NCBI GenBank assembly: GCA_005882715.1
Contig: VBEI01000005.1
Location: 1 to 40,506 of the forward strand
Reading direction: 5' to 3'
Length of the DNA stretch: 40,506 nucleotides
From: Chloroflexota bacterium
GTDB lineage: Bacteria > Chloroflexota > Dehalococcoidia > SM23-28-2 > RBG-16-64-32
Of the stretch, positions 10,001 through 18,932 are shown piece after piece. The position numbers and the translations under genes are program-made. The first letter of the stretch is position 1, and every line of letters starts with the position of its first letter. Under the pieces are notes generated by a model, which saw only the letters and a program-made list of their open reading frames with translations, was not told the origin of the DNA and did no database searches.

Positions 10001-11862
10001 CGCTGCCGACATACAAGGAGATGTGGCAGCAGGCCGACGAGGTCTGGACACGGACGGCAAGGCCGGCGCGTACGCTGATAAAGGTTGGCGTGGCCACCTG
10101 CTCGCGAGTCGTGGGGGCGGAGGAGACGCTCGAGACGCTCAGGAGGGAGGTCCAGGCGCGCAGGCTCGACGCCGACGTCATGCTGACCGGTTGTCTGGGG
10201 CTCTGCTACGCGGAACCACTCGTCGAAGTGATCCGGCCGAACGTCCCAGGTATCCTCTACCAGCTCATGACGGCAGACAAGGTGGCGTCGCTCCTGGAGA
10301 CGGCGGTGGCGGCGGACGGGAACGCGCGCGAGCATGCGCTGGCTGTAATGGGGGACAAAGAATTCGGCGGTCTGCCGGCCCTCGGTTCGCTCGAATTCAT
10401 GCGCGGGCAGGTACGCCGATTGATGGCGAATTGCGGCGTGACGGATCCCGAAAGCATCGACCACTATCTTGCGCGCGGAGGCTACGAAGGGCTAGTTGGT
10501 GCGCTGCGGCTGAAGCCCGTGGAAGTGATCGACGAAGTAAAGAAATCCGGGCTCTGGGGCCGCGGCGGCGCGGCGTTCTCGACGGGTCTGAAGTGGGAAT
10601 TTCTGTATAACGCCAAGCGTAAGCCGAAATACCTGATCTGCAATGCAGATGAGGGCGACCCGGGTTCGTTCGTCAACCGCAACCTGATGGAAAGCGATCC
10701 GCAGCTCCTGGTGGAAGGGATGATCATCGGCGGCTACGCCACAGAGGCGGACAAAGGATGCATCTACATCAGGGACGAGTACCCGTTACCGGTCGAAAGA
10801 ATGGAGCTGGCAGTCGCCCAGGCACGCGAGCGGGGCCTGGTGGGCGAAGGGATCCTGGGAAGCGACTTCTCTTTCGAGCTGGAGGTCGTGCGCGGCGCGG
10901 GGAGCTACGTCTGCGGCGACGAGACGGGGCTGCTGTCATCGCTCGAGGACAGGCGGGGGATGCCGAAGATCAAGCCGCCCTTTCCGGCTCAGGCCGGCGT
11001 CTTCGCGATGCCATCGAACATCAACAACGTCGAGTCTTACACCAACGTGCCCCTAATCATGCGCCACGGGGCTGATTGGTGGGCGGAGATGGGGTCCGAG
11101 AAGCACAAGGGCACGAAGATGTTTTCGCTCTCGGGCCAGATCCAGCGGGTGGGAATTCTGGAGGTGCCGCTCGGAACGCCGACCAGCGACGTCGTGATGC
11201 GTATGGGCGGGGGCCCGCCCAAAGGGCGCAAGTTGAAAGCCGTCCAGCCCGGCGGCCCGCTCTCCGGAGTCATACCGGCAAGCGACGTGGACATCCCACT
11301 GGAACCGGACCCCTATCGCGAGCGCGGGGTACTGATGGGATCGGGCGGGCTCGTGATACTGGACGACACGAACTGCATCGTCGACCTCTGCGTCTACTTC
11401 GAGTGGTTCGCGGAGGACGAATCGTGCGGTCGGTGCACGACCTGCTTCGCGGGGACGCGGCGGATGCTGGAGATCCTGCGCCGGATTAGCAGCGGGCGCG
11501 GGCGGCTGGCCGATCTGGAACTGATCAAACTTTTGGGGAGCATCGCGCAGAACGCGAACTGTTTTCACGGGCAGGGAGCGCCGACAGCCGTCATGTCTAT
11601 GTTCCGCTTCTTCGAGGGCGAGCTTTTGGAACATGTGGAGCGAAAGCGCTGCCCGGCGAAAGTATGTCGCGGTCTGGTGCGCTACGAGGTGCTTCACCAC
11701 TCGGACCGCCTGCCAGCGGCGGAGGCCATCTGTCCCACGAATGCGGTGGTGCGCGACAACGGGACATACAGGATCGACCAGCTGAAATGCATCAAGTGCG
11801 ACGCCTGCCGTGAACAGGCGCCTTATGCTATCGCGGTTGTAGACGAGTTCGCGCCCGCCTGA
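9997..11862 (+). CDS. nuoF: NADH-quinone oxidoreductase subunit F-like (HydB/HndC-type with N-terminal 2Fe-2S and C-terminal ferredoxin-like extension)
   Basis: GRGGAAFSTGLKWEF, CNADEGDPGSFVNR, ESCGRCTTCFAGTRRML; C-terminal YRIDQLKCIKCDAC; 4-nt overlap with upstream gene. Confidence 0.92.
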   Translation: MTLPTYKEMWQQADEVWTRTARPARTLIKVGVATCSRVVGAEETLETLRREVQARRLDADVMLTGCLGLCYAEPLVEVIRPNVPGILYQLMTADKVASLLETAVAADGNAREHALAVMGDKEFGGLPALGSLEFMRGQVRRLMANCGVTDPESIDHYLARGGYEGLVGALRLKPVEVIDEVKKSGLWGRGGAAFSTGLKWEFLYNAKRKPKYLICNADEGDPGSFVNRNLMESDPQLLVEGMIIGGYATEADKGCIYIRDEYPLPVERMELAVAQARERGLVGEGILGSDFSFELEVVRGAGSYVCGDETGLLSSLEDRRGMPKIKPPFPAQAGVFAMPSNINNVESYTNVPLIMRHGADWWAEMGSEKHKGTKMFSLSGQIQRVGILEVPLGTPTSDVVMRMGGGPPKGRKLKAVQPGGPLSGVIPASDVDIPLEPDPYRERGVLMGSGGLVILDDTNCIVDLCVYFEWFAEDESCGRCTTCFAGTRRMLEILRRISSGRGRLADLELIKLLGSIAQNANCFHGQGAPTAVMSMFRFFEGELLEHVERKRCPAKVCRGLVRYEVLHHSDRLPAAEAICPTNAVVRDNGTYRIDQLKCIKCDACREQAPYAIAVVDEFAPA

Positions 11863-11893
11863 ACGCCGCTCGCTCGTCGCGCGTCTGGCGCTT

Positions 11894-11911
11894 TTGAGCA
11901 TCTCTGCTCAA
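11894..11911. promoter_or_regulatory. Perfect inverted repeat upstream of PAS-LuxR gene (candidate operator)
   Basis: TTGAGCA-TCTC-TGCTCAA, followed 17 nt later by TATAAT at 11929-11934. Confidence 0.5.
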
Positions 11912-12049
11912 TTGACGGTAAGGCGTGCTATAATCCGCGTGCAAAGAACGAGGGTGCGCCTTCCCGACCCGGGGCGGTCCCGAAGGCCTGCGGAGCTGCT
12001 TCGTGGCTCCGCTCACCCAGTGCGCCTCTGCCTTTACCGGGGCTGTCCA

Positions 12050-13615
12050 ATGAGTGTAGTTGAAGGCGCCGGGCGCCGGCCCGGCGTGCGGACGACGAAA
12101 GCGGGCCTGCAGAGCGGCGTACCGAGCAGAGCTGGGCCGGTGCAACCGGACGCCAGCGGACAGCCGGCACCCTCAACGCTGGCCGTCGACTCTCCGTTCG
12201 GTTGGGCGGCGGCGCTCTACCGAAGCATCGTTGACACTTCCCCCGACGCGATCACGGTAACGACGATCGAGGGCAAGATAATTCTTTGCAACCAGCAAGC
12301 GGCGACGCTGCACGGCTTGCAACGAGTCGACGAGATGATCGCCCGTTCGGCCTGGGAGTTCGTGGCGGGAGAAGACATCGAGCGCGCCTCGCGGGATTTC
12401 CTGCGTATTTTGACGGAAGGTAGCATTCGGGACGTCGAGTATTCGCTGTTGCGTGCCGACGGCAGGCGGGTGCCCGTGGAACTTAGCGCATCGGCGATTA
12501 TTGATAAGGAGGGTAAACCGCGAGCGCTAATCAGCGTCGTTCGAGACGTTACGGAGCGGCGGACGGCCCAGGAGGCGCTGCGCCGGAGCGAGGAGCACTT
12601 CCGCCATCTAATCGAGAACGCGCCGGACTTGATCACGGTCATCGAGCCAAGCGGTGAGATTCGCTACCAGAGCCCGTCGGTACGACGGACGCTGGGGTAT
12701 ATGCCAGACGAGCTGGTAGGCACAAGCATCTGGCAAATTATTCATCCGGACGACCTGCGAGAGGTCGGGGATGCAATAGCACGAGGGCTCCTCGAGGTAC
12801 AGTCATCGGAATCGGGGCTGCCACACAAACTGCTTGTCTTCCGGGCGAGGCACAGAGATGGGCGCTGGCGCTACATGGAGGGGTCCGGCAAGGTGCTGAT
12901 GGAGGACGGCCGCGCATATGGGTTGATCAACTCGCGCGACATCACCGACCGGATCGAGGCGGAACGGGCGCTGGAAGCGAGCGAGCGGCGCAAGGCGGCT
13001 ATCTTAAAGACAGCTCTGGACGCAATTATCACCATCGATTACGAGAGCAAGATCCTCGAGTTCAATCCGGCGGCCGAGGCGATGTTCGGTCACGCTGCCG
13101 CCGAGGCGATAGGGAAATCGCTCGACGACCTGATCGTGCCACCTTCGCTGCAAGCCAAGCATCGGCCCGGGATGGAGCGCTACATGACAACCAGTGAGGG
13201 CCCGGTGCTGCGGAAGCGGATCGAGCTGACCGGGATGCGGGCGGATGGAAGTGAGTTTCCGGTGGAAATCGCCATCGTACCCATCGAGATGGCCGGGGCA
13301 ACGATTTTTACCGGCCACGTACGCGATTTGACCGAGCGCAAGCGAGCGGAAGAGGAGCTTCAGCGGGCCAGGGAGGAGCTGGAGAGTAGAGTCGAGCAGC
13401 GGTGGGGCGTGGAAGGTGCGTACGGACTGACTTTTCGCGAGCTGACCGTGTTGCACCTGGCGTCAAGCGGAAGGGCTGACAAGGAGATTGCGGCTACGCT
13501 AGGGATCAGCCCGCAGACCGTAAACAAACACGTGCAGCGGATACTGCACAAGATGGGCGCATCATCCCGCACAGAGGCGGTGGTGCGGGCGATCAAAGAG
13601 GGGGTCGTAGGGTAG
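12050..13615 (+). CDS. Multi-PAS sensor protein with C-terminal LuxR-type HTH (one-component regulator)
   Basis: Three PAS-like repeats plus YGLTFRELTVLHLASSGRADKEIAATLGISPQTVNKHVQRILHKMGASSRTEAV; track start 11894 is non-canonical and the in-frame ATG at 12050 is preferred. Confidence 0.88.
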   Translation: MSVVEGAGRRPGVRTTKAGLQSGVPSRAGPVQPDASGQPAPSTLAVDSPFGWAAALYRSIVDTSPDAITVTTIEGKIILCNQQAATLHGLQRVDEMIARSAWEFVAGEDIERASRDFLRILTEGSIRDVEYSLLRADGRRVPVELSASAIIDKEGKPRALISVVRDVTERRTAQEALRRSEEHFRHLIENAPDLITVIEPSGEIRYQSPSVRRTLGYMPDELVGTSIWQIIHPDDLREVGDAIARGLLEVQSSESGLPHKLLVFRARHRDGRWRYMEGSGKVLMEDGRAYGLINSRDITDRIEAERALEASERRKAAILKTALDAIITIDYESKILEFNPAAEAMFGHAAAEAIGKSLDDLIVPPSLQAKHRPGMERYMTTSEGPVLRKRIELTGMRADGSEFPVEIAIVPIEMAGATIFTGHVRDLTERKRAEEELQRAREELESRVEQRWGVEGAYGLTFRELTVLHLASSGRADKEIAATLGISPQTVNKHVQRILHKMGASSRTEAVVRAIKEGVVG

Positions 13616-13631
13616 AATGTCCTGTCCGGCG

Positions 13632-13647
13632 TACCTAAAAATAGGTA
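13632..13647. promoter_or_regulatory. NarL-like 7-2-7 palindrome
   Basis: TACCTAAAAATAGGTA; one mismatch from TACYYMT-NN-AKRRGTA. Confidence 0.45.
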
Positions 13648-13699
13648 TTGACTAGCGGGCGAACGTAACCGACGATAAGGGTGTCGCACCCTCCCTTGG

Positions 13700-13781
13700 G
13701 CAGCGGGCGACCCGTTCCGGTACGGGTTCGCCCAAATATGGCAGCGGGCGAGAACGGTTCCGGTATCGTTCTCGCCCAAAT
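13700..13781 (+). repeat. Tandem hairpin pair with shared flanks and loop core
   Basis: GCAGCGGGCGACCCGTTCCGGTACGGGTTCGCCCAAAT and GCAGCGGGCGAGAACGGTTCCGGTATCGTTCTCGCCCAAAT; both fold into 11-bp-class stems with TTCCGGTA at the loop. Confidence 0.7.
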
Positions 13782-13845
13782 CTTTTGTGCCGTAAACTCT
13801 TTGTCGCTTCCCGTTTGATTCCTTTCGCCCGGGCGCCGGCAGGGG

Positions 13846-13874
13846 TTGATTTTCTTAACCAATCGAGATAAATT
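13846..13874 (+). promoter_or_regulatory. Putative promoter for GAF-PAS-LuxR gene
   Basis: TTGATT - 17 nt - TAAATT. Confidence 0.4.
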
Positions 13875-14004
13875 AACGGCGCGGTAGGCAATTGCCGTAC
13901 CAAAGACCCTGTGCGCGCAAGCCGCAAGGAGCGGCGCGGGGCGGTAATAGGTGCGACCTTCCAGCGCTGCTGGTATTTGTACCGTCGCAGACCGGAGCGA
14001 CGAA

Positions 14005-15981
14005 ATGAAAGAGCCAGAGCAGTCGCGCTCGCATAAGACAAAGGGAGCGAAGGGTCAGCTCCAGGAGCTGATCGATGTAATCGCGCTACGCGCGTCAACT
14101 GCCGGTGTGGCTGAAGTTCAGGGCATTGAAGATGCCCTGCGATTCGTAGTCGACCGCATATGCCGCCACACCGGCTGGCCGGTGGGGCACGTCTACATGC
14201 CGGCGCCCGATTCTGAGGATGAGTACGTGAGCGCAGGCATCTGGCACCTCGATGACGCCGCGGCGCTCGAACGATTCCGCAAGGCCACGGAGCAGACGCG
14301 GCTCAATGGAGACGTGGGATTACCCGGCCGGGTCCTGTCGTCGGGCAGACCTGCCTGGGTGGTTGACGTAGGGCAGGAGCCGGGCTTCCCCAGAGCCGCA
14401 GCGGCCAGGAGAGCGGGCCTTAAGTCGGCGGTCGCGTTCCCAATTCAGGCCGGCGAACGGACCGGGGCAGTGGTGGAGTTCTTCTCGCGGGAGGTGATGG
14501 AGGCTAACGAGCATCTGCTCGAGGCGATGGTGAGCATCGGCACGGAGCTGGGAAGGGCTTTCGAACGCAGCCGTGAGTTGTCGATGGCGCAGCAGGCGGC
14601 GGAGCTATATCGGAGCGTTGTAGAAACTTCGCCGGACGCCATTATGGTCACGGACCTGAATGGCAGGGTGCTGATGTGCAACCAGCAGGCGGCGGCCCAC
14701 CACGGCGCGGAGGGGCCGGAGGCGATGCTGGGTCTCAGCGGCTTCGATTTCGTGGCACCGGAAGACCGGGAGCGCGCCGTTGAGAATGCGCGGCGCACGC
14801 TAGAGACGGGCGGAGTTCGCAACGTGGAATATACATTGGTCCGGCGGGACGGCTCGCGCATCCCTGCTGAATTGAGCGCGTCGCTGATCCGGGACCCGCA
14901 GGGACAGCCGCGCGCCTTCATCGCTGTTGTGCGCAACGTTGCTGAGCGAAAGAAGTCCGAGGACGCGCTGCGCCAGTCGGAGGAGAAGTTCCGCACGCTG
15001 ACGGAGATGAATGCGGCGGCAACGTTCGTCTTCAAGAAGGGCCGCCTCGTGTACGCGAATTCGGCGGCGGCGGAAATGACTGGATACAGCGTCGACGAGC
15101 TTCTGACCATCGACCCATGGAAGACCGTACACCCCGACTTCCGGGAGAGCCTGGAAGAGGCCTGGCGCGCAACCTTTGAGCGACCCGACCAACCGCCGCC
15201 GAGTGGGTTCGAGGTGAAGATCGTAACGAAGGACGGTGACGAGCGCTGGGTCGAGTACAGCGCCGACCTCGTGGATTGGGAAGGCGGCAGGGGAGTCCTC
15301 GGGACTGCTTACGACGTGACGGAGCGCAAGCAGGCGGAGCAGGCGCTGCGCGACAGCGAGGAACGCTACCGGGTGATGTACCAGGACAACCCCTCGATGT
15401 ACTTTACCGTGGACGCGGCGGGCAGGGTGCTTTCCGTGAACCAGTTCGGCGCGGAGCAGCTGGGCTATGCGCCGGAAGAGCTGGCCGGCACGCCCGTGCT
15501 AGAGGTCTTCTACGATGAGGACAAGGAGGATATCGCCCGCCAACTCCAGCTGTGCATGGACACGCCGGGGAAGATGTCGCACTGGGAATGCCGCAAGGTG
15601 AGGAAGGATGGGGAAGTGGTCTGGGTCAAGGAGGCGGCGCGCGCGACTTTAGACGTCAACGGCGAACTAATCGTGCTCATTGTGTGTGAGGACATCACAG
15701 AGCGCCGGCGGATGGAAGAAGAGCTGCGGAAGGCGAGGGAGGAGCTGGAAGGCAAGGTCGAGCGGCAGATGCAGCAGGGACGGGCCTATGGCCTTACCTT
15801 CCGCGAGCTAACTGTCCTTCACCTGGTTGCGGCCGGAAACTCCGACAGGGAGATGGCTGATAAGCTCGGCATCAGCCCTTTGACGGTGAGCAAGCACGTC
15901 GCCAACATCCTGTCGAAGATGGGGGCGTCCTCACGCAGCGAGGCGAGTGCGCGCGCGGTGCGGGAAGCGCTTCTCGTGTAG
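14005..15981 (+). CDS. GAF-multi-PAS sensor protein with C-terminal LuxR-type HTH, paralog of the preceding gene
   Basis: GAF-like N-terminus (WPVGHVYMPAP..., AVAFPIQAGERTGAVVEFFS), three PAS repeats, YGLTFRELTVLHLVAAGNSDREMADKLGISPLTVSKHVANILSKMGASSRSEA; ATG 14005 preceded by ggag. Confidence 0.88.
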   Translation: MKEPEQSRSHKTKGAKGQLQELIDVIALRASTAGVAEVQGIEDALRFVVDRICRHTGWPVGHVYMPAPDSEDEYVSAGIWHLDDAAALERFRKATEQTRLNGDVGLPGRVLSSGRPAWVVDVGQEPGFPRAAAARRAGLKSAVAFPIQAGERTGAVVEFFSREVMEANEHLLEAMVSIGTELGRAFERSRELSMAQQAAELYRSVVETSPDAIMVTDLNGRVLMCNQQAAAHHGAEGPEAMLGLSGFDFVAPEDRERAVENARRTLETGGVRNVEYTLVRRDGSRIPAELSASLIRDPQGQPRAFIAVVRNVAERKKSEDALRQSEEKFRTLTEMNAAATFVFKKGRLVYANSAAAEMTGYSVDELLTIDPWKTVHPDFRESLEEAWRATFERPDQPPPSGFEVKIVTKDGDERWVEYSADLVDWEGGRGVLGTAYDVTERKQAEQALRDSEERYRVMYQDNPSMYFTVDAAGRVLSVNQFGAEQLGYAPEELAGTPVLEVFYDEDKEDIARQLQLCMDTPGKMSHWECRKVRKDGEVVWVKEAARATLDVNGELIVLIVCEDITERRRMEEELRKAREELEGKVERQMQQGRAYGLTFRELTVLHLVAAGNSDREMADKLGISPLTVSKHVANILSKMGASSRSEASARAVREALLV

Positions 15982-16082
15982 TTATCAACACCAGCAAGAT
16001 TTTAAATAAGCCACAAAAATACTAGAAATCAGGTATTTACCAGCCTCTGCGGTTCCCTAAATAATTGAGGTACCCTCTTTTT

Positions 16083-16132
16083 GGGCTCCGCGGGCCGGGC
16101 GAGCCGCAACGCTTGGCCCGCTCCCTTTTTTT
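16083..16132 (+). terminator. Rho-independent terminator after GAF-PAS-LuxR gene
   Basis: GCGGGCC ... GGCCCGC stem followed by TCCC and T7. Confidence 0.65.
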
Positions 16133-16244
16133 ACAGGCCGTCTACCGAGGGGTTGTGACAGCCCGCGCTTCGATTTCATCTCGAGCGAGGCTATAATACG
16201 TGCCAAAGCCGTCGGACCGAAGCGTTCAAGGTGCAGCCGGCCGC

Positions 16245-18848
16245 GTGACAACCCCGCTTAGACGTCAGTACCTGGAGATCAAGCGCCGCTACCCGCACGC
16301 CATACTTTTTTTCCGTCTCGGCGACTTCTACGAGACGTTCGATGAGGACGCGGAGACGGTGGCGCGGGAGCTGGAGATCACGCTCACCTCGCGGCCGGTG
16401 AGCAAGAATCAGCGCGTGCCGCTGGCAGGTATACCACACCACTCCCTGGATTCCCATCTCGGCAAGCTGATCGCGCGGGGCTACAAGGTTGCGATCTGCG
16501 AGCAGATGGAGCCCCCAAAAGGGGGCAACCTGGTCGACCGCCAGGTAGTGCGGGTCGTGACGCCGGGGACTCTTGTTGAGGAGAACCTGCTGGCGGGAGC
16601 GGCCAACAACTTCCTCGCCGCCTATGTGCCGGAAGACGGGCTGGCCGGCCTCGCGCATGTCGACGTTTCCACGGGCGAGTTCGGCTGCTTTCAGGCAGAG
16701 GCGGCCGAGGCTGCCCTGGAGATCGAGAGGCTGGCGCCAGCGGAGTTGCTGCTGCCGCAGGGAATCACGCCGCCGGGGAACTCAACAGGGACGCTGACGC
16801 CGCTGGGCGGACACGCCTTCGAGGCAGAGGCGGCGGAGGCCCGGCTCCTTTCGCACTTCGGGACGGCTTCGCTGGACGGCCTGGGCCTCGCCGGGCAGAG
16901 CCTGGCGGCGCGCGCCGCCGGAGCGATCCTGGAATACCTCGAGGAGAACCAGCAGGCGGTTCTAAACCATATCTCGCGGCTCGCCTACCAGGGCGACGCG
17001 GGCTTCATGACGGTGGACGCCAATACGGCCCGCAACCTCGAGCTCTTCAAGCCCCTCATACCGGATTCGGAGCACTCACCGTTGTTGGGTGTGCTGGACC
17101 AGACCAAGACGGCGATGGGAGCGCGACTGCTCCGGCGCTGGCTCGGGCGGCCGCTTCTCGACATAACCGAGATACAGAAACGCCAGGACGGTATCCAGCT
17201 GTTTGTGGACTCCGCGGTGCGGCGGACGAGGACGGCGGCCATCCTCTCGAAGATCCCTGACCTCGAGCGGCTCCTAGCCCGCGTCTCGACGGCAGCGGCC
17301 GGTTCGCCGGCGGCGAGCGTGCCGCGGGACCTCGTCGCGCTGGGGAGAGGGCTGGACGCGGTCGACAAGCTGAGGGAGACGGTCGAACACGATCCATCTT
17401 CCGGCTCCGGGAAGCACGTGGTGCGCGAGGAGATGATCGCGGGCCTGCACCCCTGCCGGGAGGTGGTTGAGCTCGTTGGGGCAGCGATGACTGACGATCC
17501 GTCCGCGGATGGACAGGTGATCCGGCCGGGCTTCTCGAAGGACCTGGACTCGCTGCGCGAGACGGCGCGGGACGCGCGGCAGTACCTGGCCGAAATGGAG
17601 CGCCGAGAACGCGAACGCAGCGGCATCAAGTCGCTCAAGGTCGGTTACAACCGCGTCTTCGGCTACTACATAGAGGTCTCGAAGGCGAACGCGCGGGCGG
17701 TCCCGGAGGAATACCAGCGGAAGCAAACGCTGGTTGGTGGCGAACGCTATACGACGCCAGAACTACAGGAGCACGAGTACAAGGTGCTCCACGCGCAGGA
17801 AGAGCAGCAGGAGCTTGAGCGATCGCTTTTGCGACAGGTCTGCTCGCAGGTCGCCGCGCACGGGCAAAGGATTCTCGAGACGGCAGCGGCCGTGGCGCTT
17901 GTGGACGTCTCCTGTGGGCTGGCGGAAGCCGCCGGCAGCTACGGCTACGCGCGGCCGGTCGTGGATGACGGCGATGCGATTGTGATCCGCGACGGCAGGC
18001 ACCCGGCCGTCGAGCGCATGATGCCGGTAGGCACGTTCGTGCCGAACGATACGCAGTTGTCGTGCTCTGATGCGCAGGTCGTGCTGCTCACGGGTCCGAA
18101 CATGGCCGGGAAATCGACGTACCTACGGCAGGTGGCGCTGATCGTACTGATGGCGCAGGTCGGCTCGTTCGTGCCGGCGAGGGAGGCGCGGATCGGCGTC
18201 GTGGACCGCATCTTCAGCCGCATCGGCGCACTGGATGACATCGCAGCGGGGCGGTCGACGTTTATGGTCGAGATGCTCGAGACGGCCGCGATGCTGCACA
18301 ACGCCACGCCACGCTCGCTGCTGATCTTCGATGAGATCGGGCGCGGGACGAGCACTTACGACGGGATGGCGATCGCGCGGGCGGTGGTGGAGTTCATTCA
18401 CAACCGACCGGAGGCGGCGGCGAAGACGCTGTTTGCGACGCACTACCACGAGCTGACGGAGCTAGCGGCGTTCCTGCCGCGCGTCCGCAACTACAACGTC
18501 GCGGTGGCGGAAGAGGAGGGCCGGGTGGTGTTCCTGCACCGCATTTTGCCCGGCGGCGCCGACCGCTCGTACGGCGTGCACGTCGCCCAGCTGGCGGGGC
18601 TGCCGCGCCCGGTGATCGCGCGGGCCCAGGAGATTCTGGAGCAGCTCGAAACGGCGAAACCACCGGCGGCGTCCTCCGCGGAACGAGCGGAGAGGGCGGC
18701 CCAGCTGCCGCTGTTCGGCCGGGAGGACGGGCTGCGCAAGGAGCTTTCGGCGCTGGAGGTGGACGGGATGACGCCGCTGGAGGCGATGACGAAGCTTTAC
18801 GAGCTGGCAGAAAAGGCGAGGGGGGAGGAAGGCCGAAGGATGAAGTAG
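16245..18848 (+). CDS. mutS: DNA mismatch repair protein MutS
   Basis: RRQYLEIKRRYPHAILFFRLGDFYETF, LTGPNMAGKSTYLRQVALIVLMAQVGSFVPA, FDEIGRGTSTYDGMAIA, THYHELTEL; conserved start matches GTG at about 16245 (track start 16200). Confidence 0.97.
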   Translation: MTTPLRRQYLEIKRRYPHAILFFRLGDFYETFDEDAETVARELEITLTSRPVSKNQRVPLAGIPHHSLDSHLGKLIARGYKVAICEQMEPPKGGNLVDRQVVRVVTPGTLVEENLLAGAANNFLAAYVPEDGLAGLAHVDVSTGEFGCFQAEAAEAALEIERLAPAELLLPQGITPPGNSTGTLTPLGGHAFEAEAAEARLLSHFGTASLDGLGLAGQSLAARAAGAILEYLEENQQAVLNHISRLAYQGDAGFMTVDANTARNLELFKPLIPDSEHSPLLGVLDQTKTAMGARLLRRWLGRPLLDITEIQKRQDGIQLFVDSAVRRTRTAAILSKIPDLERLLARVSTAAAGSPAASVPRDLVALGRGLDAVDKLRETVEHDPSSGSGKHVVREEMIAGLHPCREVVELVGAAMTDDPSADGQVIRPGFSKDLDSLRETARDARQYLAEMERRERERSGIKSLKVGYNRVFGYYIEVSKANARAVPEEYQRKQTLVGGERYTTPELQEHEYKVLHAQEEQQELERSLLRQVCSQVAAHGQRILETAAAVALVDVSCGLAEAAGSYGYARPVVDDGDAIVIRDGRHPAVERMMPVGTFVPNDTQLSCSDAQVVLLTGPNMAGKSTYLRQVALIVLMAQVGSFVPAREARIGVVDRIFSRIGALDDIAAGRSTFMVEMLETAAMLHNATPRSLLIFDEIGRGTSTYDGMAIARAVVEFIHNRPEAAAKTLFATHYHELTELAAFLPRVRNYNVAVAEEEGRVVFLHRILPGGADRSYGVHVAQLAGLPRPVIARAQEILEQLETAKPPAASSAERAERAAQLPLFGREDGLRKELSALEVDGMTPLEAMTKLYELAEKARGEEGRRMK

Positions 18849-18890
18849 GAAGAAGGGGTGTCGGCGTGATATGGCTCGGCTAGCGGGCCG

Positions 18891-18932
18891 GGTAGTCCGG
18901 CTTGCGTTTGGCGACGGCAGCTTAAGACTACC
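18891..18932. other. Structured intergenic inverted repeat between convergent mutS and REC-GGDEF gene
   Basis: GGTAGTC (18891-18897) ... GACTACC (18926-18932) plus GCCGG-GTAGT-CCGGC local hairpin. Confidence 0.45.

Noticed and set aside
11894-12049. N-terminal extension of the PAS-LuxR ORF from the track
   Set aside because: Starts inside a palindrome and spans a TATAAT promoter-like box; low-complexity translation; ATG 12050 is a better start.
13951-14004. N-terminal extension of the GAF-PAS-LuxR ORF from the track
   Set aside because: ATG 14005 has an upstream ggag SD and the extension overlaps predicted leader structure.
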